NCBI GenBank assembly: GCA_023144145.1
Contig: JAGLGG010000102.1
Span: forward strand, 1 to 40,296
Length of the DNA stretch: 40,296 nt
Direction of reading: 5' to 3'
Source of the DNA: Anaerolineales bacterium
Lineage (GTDB): Bacteria; Chloroflexota; Anaerolineae; Anaerolineales; E44-bin32
Shown one piece after another: positions 7,693 to 13,723 of the stretch. The translations under genes were made by a program, and so were the position numbers. Each line of letters opens with the position of its first letter. Positions within the stretch are counted from its first letter, which is position 1. The notes below the pieces were generated by a model. That model made no database searches. It was given only the letters and a program-made list of their open reading frames with translations, and was not told the origin of the DNA.

Positions 7693-8358
7693 CTAATCAG
7701 GTAAATCGAAACGGTATCCCATCCCACGAATTGTCTTCAAGAAAATTGGATGATTTGGATCTGGTTCAATTGCCCGGCGTAACCACGACATATGTACATC
7801 GAGCGTACGTGTATCACCAGTGTAATCCGTAAACCAAACTTCACGTATGAGTGCTTTGCGCGTCAATAATCTGCCTGGGTTGAGTATGAACATTTCAAGC
7901 AACTTTGCTTCTTTTGGTGTGAGGCGCGCTTCTACTCCGTAGGAAAAAACTTTACGCTGTGCTAGGTTCAAGCGGATTGGACCGATCTCAACAACATAAC
8001 TCTCATCACCAGGAAGCAGCCGTGCGATCCGATTTAACAGCTTACGTGGAGTAAAGGGATGAACAAGCGTCATGCTGGCTCCGTTCCCAGGATCAGGACG
8101 AGAGCCTTGAGGTGAAACCAAAATAATTGGAAGGCCATCCAATCGTGCTCTGACTGCACGGCTCATGCGTGTACCGCTTGTTCTCATCGAGGCTGCGTCT
8201 AGGACGACAATATCGGGGGGACTTTTTGATGCTGCACGAAGCGCTTTATCCAGCTTATGAAAAATATCGACCGAATACCCCTTCTTCTCGAGAGCAGGCG
8301 CAAAAGACGGCACACTCGTTCTACTACTCTCAATTAAGATGATGTTGGCGATCGCCAT
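7693..8358 (-). CDS. OmpR/PhoB-type response regulator with degenerate receiver
   Basis: A 221-aa protein with an N-terminal receiver-like domain (about 1-115) and a C-terminal winged-helix DNA-binding domain (about 122-220). The latter includes RLTPKEAKLLEMFILNPGRL, TLDVHMSWLRRAIEP and TIRGMGYRF, all typical of OmpR-family regulators. The receiver has lost key residues. The acidic pair is E10-S11, the switch Thr/Ser position is S82, and the conserved lysine is H100 (VHPFTP), although D54 remains. It is therefore probably not controlled by ordinary phosphotransfer. No partner kinase is adjacent. Its transcript has an attenuator-like hairpin before the start codon and a clear terminator after it. 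Start by ATG at 8358; only a weak GGGG ribosome site. The target genes cannot be inferred. Confidence 0.88.
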   Translation of the reverse strand: MAIANIILIESSRTSVPSFAPALEKKGYSVDIFHKLDKALRAASKSPPDIVVLDAASMRTSGTRMSRAVRARLDGLPIILVSPQGSRPDPGNGASMTLVHPFTPRKLLNRIARLLPGDESYVVEIGPIRLNLAQRKVFSYGVEARLTPKEAKLLEMFILNPGRLLTRKALIREVWFTDYTGDTRTLDVHMSWLRRAIEPDPNHPIFLKTIRGMGYRFDLPD

Positions 8359-8379
8359 TAATGGGGCCCCAGCGGATAA

Positions 8380-8408
8380 AAACTGGCAGCGTCTTTTTTC
8401 CCGCTGCC
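8380..8408 (-). terminator. Attenuator-like hairpin in the regulator leader
   Basis: On the minus strand GGCAGCG (8408-8402) pairs perfectly with CGCTGCC (8391-8385) over a 10-nt purine loop, followed by AGTTTTTATC. This intrinsic-terminator shape lies between the predicted promoter (8418-8445) and the start codon at 8358. It could reduce read-through into the regulator gene or end transcripts arriving from the SIS gene. Confidence 0.55.
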
Positions 8409-8417
8409 GCTCAAAGT

Positions 8418-8445
8418 ATTATATCAAAATTTAAGGTTGTAGCAA
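8418..8445 (-). promoter_or_regulatory. Promoter of the degenerate regulator gene
   Basis: On the minus strand TTGCTA (8445-8440), a 16-bp spacer and TATAAT (8423-8418) precede the gene starting at 8358. The -35 box lies inside the larger hairpin 8429-8484, so folding in RNA and promoter use in DNA share the same bases. Confidence 0.5.
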
Positions 8446-8484
8446 AGATTGGGCTCTTAAACATTGCTAACAACAACCTTAAAT
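8429..8484 (-). terminator. Long hairpin downstream of the SIS gene
   Basis: The 12-nt arms 8429-8440 and 8473-8484 are perfectly complementary, with an inner AGCAA/TTGCT stem after a bulge. On the minus strand it follows the SIS gene stop by about 50 nt and is succeeded by a short TTTTG. It is a probable, imperfect transcript end. Confidence 0.45.
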
Positions 8485-8537
8485 AATTCGGCATACTGCT
8501 AATCCGTAGAATCAGGACACGGACAACCCAGAAGATA

Positions 8538-9686
8538 CTACCATTCAGTGATTTTAACGGAGCTCGCTCGTTCACTAGAACGAATTTTACTTGCCCCTCC
8601 TCCCTCGGCATGACTTCTACCCCCGCCAAAGCCTCGGAAGGGTTCTTCGCCTAGGATACGAGCCAATTCTGCTGCATAAGCCACAGGTCCTGCCCACAAC
8701 AAGAGAGGAGAGATGGCTTCACGGGTGCGTGGATCTAATCCCTGCCACCCACTCCATCGGCTGACCAACAGTTGACGTCCAATAGCTCTCGCTGCAGTTT
8801 CGATCTCCCTCTCCCTTCCAATGGATCTGCCTTCAGCACTCAATAACCAGGTTGGCATGGTTGTAGGTTCAGAAAAGTATTCTATATGCGCCCACTCCTC
8901 CACATCCTGTCCCCATGCGGACACACCTGCAGATTCCACGATTTTTGCCGCAGAGAACATCGACGACCCTCGTCCAGGACCAGAGCCCAGAAAGACAATA
9001 TTTTCTCTCCCGGCGATTCTTTTCGCGAAGGATCTTCCCCTGCTTTGCTCTTCTGACATCCACCGCTCTAATTCGACTGGCACTCCCTCGATCGACCTCG
9101 AAATATGCTCACTACTCTGATCTGATGTCAATAACGAGCAAATTGCGTATCCCATAAGAAGAGAACCCAGATAGCTGATCAGTCCGGGTCCATGGGGAAG
9201 ATCCGGTGTTGGGAGAGAAAGAAAGGCATCTGCAGTAGTTGCCAGTGAGCTTTCAGGATCACTGGTGAAGCCCATCGTAAGTGCGCCGAGGCTCTTTGCA
9301 ATTTCTATCGCTTCTATGGTTCGGGCAATTTCCCCAGATGCTGAAATTCCTATGACCAGGGTCCGTCGCTTTTGCTCCCCAATCTCGGGAATTCTGTATC
9401 TTCCCACCGTTAATGCTGGTCCGACCCGCGTTAACGTCTTGGCCCAAACTGTGAATGCAAATTCGAGGCTGCTTGCTGCATAATAAGAATCACCACAGCC
9501 CGTAATATGAATTTCCTCGATCCCTTCGCTCAGAAATGATTTCAAATGTCCAACACTCTGACGGGCTTTCTTCCAAGCCTCTTTGATAAATTCCGGTGCG
9601 AGAGCTGTTTGCTCAAGAAGTGAGTGGCTCAATTGCTCCTCCCCATATCGATCTGTATAATCAATCCAAATGAGCTTAGAGGACAT
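8538..9686 (-). CDS. Double-SIS-domain sugar-phosphate isomerase/deaminase-like protein
   Basis: A 382-aa protein with two SIS domains in the arrangement of the GlmS isomerase half, but without the glutamine amidotransferase domain. The first SIS domain carries GCGDSYYAA and ISASGEIARTIE, which bind the sugar phosphate. The second carries FLGSGPGRGSS and QDVEEWAHIEYF, the position of the catalytic glutamate loop. GlmS-like proteins without the amidotransferase domain include AgaS/NagB-II amino-sugar-phosphate deaminases and FrlB-type deglycases. A sugar kinase is divergent and next door, so an amino-sugar or glycated-compound role is plausible, but the substrate is unknown. The last 50 residues are poorly conserved looking and basic. 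The start codon at 9686 overlaps the kinase start region by 17 bp. The ribosome binding site is absent. Confidence 0.8.
   Translation of the reverse strand: MSSKLIWIDYTDRYGEEQLSHSLLEQTALAPEFIKEAWKKARQSVGHLKSFLSEGIEEIHITGCGDSYYAASSLEFAFTVWAKTLTRVGPALTVGRYRIPEIGEQKRRTLVIGISASGEIARTIEAIEIAKSLGALTMGFTSDPESSLATTADAFLSLPTPDLPHGPGLISYLGSLLMGYAICSLLTSDQSSEHISRSIEGVPVELERWMSEEQSRGRSFAKRIAGRENIVFLGSGPGRGSSMFSAAKIVESAGVSAWGQDVEEWAHIEYFSEPTTMPTWLLSAEGRSIGREREIETAARAIGRQLLVSRWSGWQGLDPRTREAISPLLLWAGPVAYAAELARILGEEPFRGFGGGRSHAEGGGASKIRSSERASSVKITEW
9633..9661 (+). promoter_or_regulatory. Leaderless promoter of the PfkB kinase gene, inside the SIS gene
   Basis: TTGCTC (9633-9638), a 17-bp spacer and TATAAT (9656-9661) precede the ATG at 9670 by 8 nt, so transcription should begin at or next to the start codon. 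There is no Shine-Dalgarno sequence. The whole promoter lies within the antisense coding region of the SIS gene. Confidence 0.65.
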
Positions 9687-10680
9687 TCAGTATTTATTCA
9701 TCGGGGGACTGCGAGAAGACTATTTTATCACCCATACGGATGAAGTATATCTTGGCGTACTCGGTGGAAATGCGATCTATGCTGCAGCAGGCGCGAAGAT
9801 ATGGTCTCCATTTATCGGCATCGTAAGTCGTGTTGGATCCAATTACCCCTTAAAGTGGTTAGAACAAATCAGAGATGCAGGGATCAATGTCGGTGGAGTT
9901 CAAATGCTAAACCATGCACTAGACACTAGAACTTTCTATGCATACGTCTCGGAAGAGGAGAGAGTAGATACAAATCCAGCATCACATTTCTTGAGAATCA
10001 ACCATCCCCTCCCGAAATTCCTCTTAGATTATCAATCGTCAACTGAGGACATGGATGATAAAGAGAAATTCAGTCCTCTAGCAATACGCCCAGATGATGT
10101 CCCCGCTCTCGATTCAGTCCGTGCTGCTCATATCGCACCAACTCATTATATTTCACATACCGTCCTTTCCGTTCGTCTAAGAGAGCTCCATATTGGTCTG
10201 ATTAGTTTGGATCCATCCGAAAGATATATGAATCATAACTTTCAAGACGAACTACATGTCATTGTTCACGACCTGGATATTTTCTTACCAAGCGAAAATG
10301 AGGCTCGGTCCTATTTTCTCACTCAAGATATTGATGTCTGGGAGATGGCCGAGACTTTTGGAAGTATGGGTTGCAAAATTGTGGTGATTAAATCAGGTAC
10401 CAAAGGGCAGTACCTTTGGGACAACGTATCTAAAAAACGCTGGCATATCCCTGCTTATCCTGCCAATGTGAAAGATGTTACTGGTGCAGGGGATTCCTAT
10501 TGCGGAGGTTTTCTAGTTGGGATGGATATCACTCAAGATCCTCTTGAAGCAGCCCTGCATGGCTCCGTTTCTGCCTCAATAACAGTTGAGGGGATTGGAC
10601 CTCTATATTCGATTGAAACCTATCCCGGTTTGGCAGAGGCTCGACTAGAATCCCTTCGATTAGCTGTGAGAGCGGTGTAA
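9670..10680 (+). CDS. PfkB-family carbohydrate kinase
   Basis: A 336-aa ribokinase-fold kinase. The N-terminus YLFIGGLREDYFI and GVLGGNAIYAAAG match the substrate-binding start of PfkB proteins. DVTGAGDSYCGGF near residue 270 is the family signature with the catalytic Asp and the anion hole. The lid region is longer than in ribokinase, with an acidic insertion around residues 115-135. The substrate could be a sugar or a nucleoside; nothing in the sequence settles it. It is followed after 2 nt by an M20 peptidase, certainly co-transcribed, and faces a SIS-domain gene whose start it overlaps. The predicted mRNA is leaderless. Alternative starts downstream would cut into the first beta strand, so the ATG at 9670 is favoured. 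Confidence 0.88.
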   Translation: MSLEDIQYLFIGGLREDYFITHTDEVYLGVLGGNAIYAAAGAKIWSPFIGIVSRVGSNYPLKWLEQIRDAGINVGGVQMLNHALDTRTFYAYVSEEERVDTNPASHFLRINHPLPKFLLDYQSSTEDMDDKEKFSPLAIRPDDVPALDSVRAAHIAPTHYISHTVLSVRLRELHIGLISLDPSERYMNHNFQDELHVIVHDLDIFLPSENEARSYFLTQDIDVWEMAETFGSMGCKIVVIKSGTKGQYLWDNVSKKRWHIPAYPANVKDVTGAGDSYCGGFLVGMDITQDPLEAALHGSVSASITVEGIGPLYSIETYPGLAEARLESLRLAVRAV

Positions 10681-10682
10681 AT

Positions 10683-11771
10683 ATGATTTTAGAGAGATTA
10701 CTCAAGCGTACACTTGAAATCCAATCAATTCCAGCGCCCACATTCTCCGAGGGCGCCCGTGCAGCATGGTTTCACAAGGAATTGGATAGCATCCAACCAG
10801 ATATCGCCGAACAAGATCCTATAGGAAATGTATATTTCCGAATTCCGGGCGGCAATCTGAATCCTGTTGTGGTCACTGCTCACTTGGATACTGTTTTTTC
10901 GATGGATGTCGCACTCACATGCCAGAGAAACGCTGAACGCATTAGTGGTCCTGGAATTGGTGATAATTCCATCGGTGTGGCTTCACTTCTAGAATTGGCT
11001 TCAGATTTATTAGGGGTCAACCCCCCAGGGGATATTTGGCTTGTTGCTAATGTGGGCGAGGAAGGATTGGGTAATTTGCTGGGAATGCGTCATGTGGTCT
11101 CGAAATTTGGCGATCAAGTAACAGCGTATATTGTGATCGAGGGGATGGCATTGGGGCATATTTACCACCAAGGTCTTCCAGTGCGGCGATATCAAATTTC
11201 CGCTGAAGGACCAGGTGGTCACGCCTGGATTCACAACCAACGTCCTTCCGCACTTCATACCTTAATAAAATTGAGCCGCCGCTTGATCGAGATAGAATTG
11301 TCAACTTCGCCAAAGACATCGCTTAATATCGGAACGATGCATGGGGGCACGACGATCAATTCAATTGCCCGCAGCTCATTTTTAGAGCTCGACTTGCGTT
11401 CAGAAGATAACGATACGGTCGAAGCGCTCGCTCATCGAATTGAGCAAGTTGTGCGGGAATTCGAGCGCGATGAAATTTCTTTGAAAATTAGGAGCATAGG
11501 CGATCGCCCTGGTGGTAGTATCCCAATCGATCACCCTTTGGTGGAAACCGCAAAGCAAGCCCTCAAAGCTTCTGGAATCACCCAAATTAAGCTTGAAGCT
11601 GGATCGACAGATGCGAGTGCTCCTCTGAGCGAAGGTTTTCCAGCAGTTTGTGTTGGAATTACGCGCGGTGGGGATGCGCATAGTATGGATGAGTTTATTG
11701 AGATCGCACCAATAATTTCTGGTTATCAATCCATTCTTAACTTAATACAGATGGCTTTCCAACCCATATAA
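10683..11771 (+). CDS. M20-family metallopeptidase/amidohydrolase
   Basis: A 362-aa member of the M20/ArgE/DapE/CPG2 group of di-zinc hydrolases. Metal-site motifs appear in order: VVTAHLDTVF (His and Asp), GPGIGDNSIG (bridging Asp), NVGEEGLGNL (Glu-Glu, catalytic base and ligand) and the late DAHSMDEF (His ligand). The middle third (about 170-280) is the lid/dimerisation domain with GGHAWIHN. Family members cleave dipeptides, N-acyl amino acids or carbamoyl groups; the substrate is unassigned. There is no signal peptide, so it acts in the cytoplasm. The start follows the kinase stop by 2 nt, so translation is coupled. Combined with a PfkB kinase and a divergent SIS protein, it may help to salvage an amidated or peptide-linked sugar; this is speculation. 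Confidence 0.87.
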   Translation: MILERLLKRTLEIQSIPAPTFSEGARAAWFHKELDSIQPDIAEQDPIGNVYFRIPGGNLNPVVVTAHLDTVFSMDVALTCQRNAERISGPGIGDNSIGVASLLELASDLLGVNPPGDIWLVANVGEEGLGNLLGMRHVVSKFGDQVTAYIVIEGMALGHIYHQGLPVRRYQISAEGPGGHAWIHNQRPSALHTLIKLSRRLIEIELSTSPKTSLNIGTMHGGTTINSIARSSFLELDLRSEDNDTVEALAHRIEQVVREFERDEISLKIRSIGDRPGGSIPIDHPLVETAKQALKASGITQIKLEAGSTDASAPLSEGFPAVCVGITRGGDAHSMDEFIEIAPIISGYQSILNLIQMAFQPI

Positions 11772-11829
11772 TCTGTTTAGGACAAACTTGGATTTGCAGT
11801 TTTGCGGGACACTGTCTTTCAGTGAACTG

Positions 11830-11857
11830 TCAATTCTGGGGATTCCCCCAGAATTGA
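11830..11857. terminator. Strong convergent-gene hairpin
   Basis: TCAATTCTGGGG (11830-11841) and its exact reverse complement (11846-11857) close a 4-nt loop. A smaller CACTG/CAGTG hairpin lies just before it (11810-11824). It sits between the M20 gene (+) and the Thr/Pro-linker membrane protein gene (-). There is no T-tract on either strand, so it may be a 3'-end stabiliser or a factor-assisted bidirectional terminator. Confidence 0.55.
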
Positions 11858-11879
11858 CCCTGCGTCTTAAGCCATGATC

Positions 11880-12668
11880 TTATGGTGATTCGGAGGTCAC
11901 TGTTTGCGATGGTGTTTGCGCAGTTGAAATCACACTGAACCGGGTAGACGTTTTCCACTCCATTCCTAAAAACATCCGAATTTCATACTCCCCCTCGGAC
12001 CATTGTTCTGGTTCACATTCTGTGTAACCATACCCACCCGTATCACCATCCCAAGGGATAGATTCCTCGCAGACGATGGTGTTCCCAAAATACCACAGTG
12101 CGGTCCATTGTGCGCCATTAACCAGATTGTTATATGTGAAGGTCCCAAAAAGCCTCCCCACCGGCAGGTCGAATTCTTCACTTGGATTTATAGATTGGTT
12201 ATCACGAATTCCTCTCGCAACTTCAATTTGACTGAAGGTCGAGTCCGGATTTGGAGTAACGCCAGATTCAATCTTTTCGCTAATCTCAGCAGGTAATAGG
12301 GGTGTTGGCGTGATCGTTGGGGTGGGAGTTGTTGAAGCTGTCGGAGTGATCGTTGGAGGGGGAGTTATTGTTGGTGTATTGGTTATTGTAGGTGTAGGAG
12401 TGATCGTTGGTGTTGGGGTCACTGAAGGGGTTGGAGGTACGATAATAAATGCAACCTGACGGCCAAATAAGGATGTCAGCAGTCCAACTACTGCAAAGAT
12501 GAGGCTTAGCAGCAGGAGCCTCCATCCTTGGGTAATTTTTCTTCGCCGGAGCATGAAGAACGGCAATTGACTGGCATCGCGTATCTGTCTCCAACCAAAA
12601 TAGGCGGATGCAGCAAGAGCTGCGAGCATGAATATGGCGAAATACTGAACAAGTTGATCGATCGTCAT
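11880..12668 (-). CDS. Membrane protein with Thr/Pro-rich linker and outer C-terminal domain
   Basis: A 262-aa protein. There are two membrane segments, residues about 9-25 and 49-76, separated by a short basic cytoplasmic loop. A low-complexity stalk of Thr-Pro-Ile repeats runs from 79 to about 127, and a C-terminal domain of about 125 residues follows. That domain contains VGRLFGTFTYNNLVNGAQWT, WYFGNTIVCEESIPWDGDTG and a final EYEIRMFLG segment. It has two cysteines (VCEES and YTECEPE) that could form a disulfide, as expected outside the membrane. The domain has an immunoglobulin-like beta pattern, but I cannot name a family. Upstream, TTGAAG-17-TATTAC or an overlapping TATAAT could drive it. 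Convergent with the M20 gene; no obvious operon partner. Confidence 0.75.
   Translation of the reverse strand: MTIDQLVQYFAIFMLAALAASAYFGWRQIRDASQLPFFMLRRRKITQGWRLLLLSLIFAVVGLLTSLFGRQVAFIIVPPTPSVTPTPTITPTPTITNTPTITPPPTITPTASTTPTPTITPTPLLPAEISEKIESGVTPNPDSTFSQIEVARGIRDNQSINPSEEFDLPVGRLFGTFTYNNLVNGAQWTALWYFGNTIVCEESIPWDGDTGGYGYTECEPEQWSEGEYEIRMFLGMEWKTSTRFSVISTAQTPSQTVTSESP
12298..12435 (-). repeat. Degenerate tandem repeat coding for the Thr/Pro stalk
   Basis: This part of the membrane protein gene repeats units related to GTGATCGTTGGNG on the plus strand, which read as Thr-Pro-Thr-Ile-Thr on the minus strand. Unit length varies between copies, so the stalk length may change by slippage or recombination. 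Confidence 0.7.
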
Positions 12669-12975
12669 TGCTAAAATCCGCTAACTTAAAGAATTCCTAC
12701 AGCCGCTATGTAATATTATATTGAAACATATGCTTCAATCCAGCATGTGCAGGGATCCAATTTGGTGAAATATCTGGATTAGCACACATGGTATTAGAAT
12801 TTCCAATTCCTGATCCGATCGGCCAATCATAGAGTATGTGTTATTTTTGAGTGCCAGGTCAGGCAAATTGGTGCTGACACAATCCATAAATTCTGAGAAG
12901 AATGGTGCTTTACATCCCAGCGTCCTCCGGGGACCTGACAGAAGAAATTAAATTCTTTTGATTTATGATTGAGGG
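12669..12975. other. Non-coding gap with a possible promoter
   Basis: I see no gene here. On the minus strand TTGAAG, a 17-bp spacer and TATTAC lie 40-70 bp before the membrane protein start, overlapping a TATAAT and the short dyad TTGAA-N8-TTCAA at 12721-12738. An AT-rich weak hairpin near 12942-12962 may end the response regulator operon. The rest shows no recognisable structure. Confidence 0.4.
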
Positions 12976-13365
12976 TCATGCATCAAAGAGGCCACCAACG
13001 GCATCAAGTAATTGGCGTTGGCTAAATGGCTTACGAAGGGTTGCATTCGCTCCCAACGACAAGGCTTGTTCTAAGGCGACATCTGCTTGCATGCCAGCAG
13101 CAGTTAGTACGATGGATGGGATTTCGCTAATTTCAGGATCGGCCCGTTTGTGTTCGAGCAGGTCTAATCCACCGAATTCAGTATCCTTTATACCTGGCAT
13201 GATGAGATCTACCGTGAGTGCATCTGGTCGTGAATCTTTTAATATCCTCAATCCTTCACTGGCGGAGTTCGCTTGGAGGACATCATATCCTGCTTCCTCA
13301 AGGACCAGCCTAACGATCTGACAGATATACATCTCATCATCTACAATCAGGACACGGTGCTTCAT
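12976..13365 (-). CDS. CheY-like single-domain response regulator
   Basis: A 129-aa receiver domain with all phosphotransfer residues: acidic pair D9-D10 (VLIVDDE), phospho-acceptor D53 (TVDLIMPG), switch T88 (IVLTAA) and K112 (RKPF). No output domain is present, so it must act by protein contact. An insert around GIKDTEFGG after the acceptor lengthens the beta3-alpha3 loop. It is the last gene of a three-gene leftward operon, 7 nt after the STAS gene, and so probably feeds phosphorylation signals into the partner-switching module or takes them from it. The cognate kinase is not adjacent. Confidence 0.92.
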   Translation of the reverse strand: MKHRVLIVDDEMYICQIVRLVLEEAGYDVLQANSASEGLRILKDSRPDALTVDLIMPGIKDTEFGGLDLLEHKRADPEISEIPSIVLTAAGMQADVALEQALSLGANATLRKPFSQRQLLDAVGGLFDA

Positions 13366-13372
13366 AGTTAAC

Positions 13373-13723
13373 CTATGGCATCAGTGGGTTCACTTGCTCC
13401 AGGGCTTCCTCTACGCTCGGAAAAATTGGGAAAACCCTGTCAAGTAAAGTAAGGCGAAGCGCAGTAAGGGCTTGTGGGTGCGGACGACTAAGACTAATTG
13501 AGCCTCCACTTTGACGCAGTGCCTTCAATCCGGAGACTAATGCACTTAAGCCAGAACTATCGATAAAATCAACGCCCTTCAAATCCACAACAACAAGTTT
13601 AGGCGATGTTTCAGCGATAGTTTTCAAGTTCTCCCTGAGTGAGGGGGCCGACTCAACATCAACTCTTCCCTGGGGCCGAACAATGACCTGTTCTGAATTA
13701 GGGCGCTCAAGTTCAATGTTCAT
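13373..13723 (-). CDS. STAS-domain anti-anti-sigma factor-like protein
   Basis: A 116-aa single STAS domain of the SpoIIAA/RsbV type. The signature VDFIDSSGLSALVSGLKAL includes the phosphorylatable serine at 56/57. RPQGRVDVESAP is the usual first strand and turn. In partner switching, the unphosphorylated STAS protein sequesters an anti-sigma kinase, and PP2C phosphatases reactivate it. The ATG at 13723 overlaps the stop of the preceding phosphatase gene as ATGA, and AGGAGA lies 10 nt upstream. The open frame extends to 13762, but that part would lie inside the phosphatase gene. The HATPase domain that should phosphorylate it is fused to that phosphatase. Confidence 0.92.
   Translation of the reverse strand: MNIELERPNSEQVIVRPQGRVDVESAPSLRENLKTIAETSPKLVVVDLKGVDFIDSSGLSALVSGLKALRQSGGSISLSRPHPQALTALRLTLLDRVFPIFPSVEEALEQVNPLMP

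Noticed and set aside
12298..12435. Possible CRISPR-like array.
   Set aside because: Repeat units are short, variable and in frame with a Thr/Pro stalk; there are no spacers.
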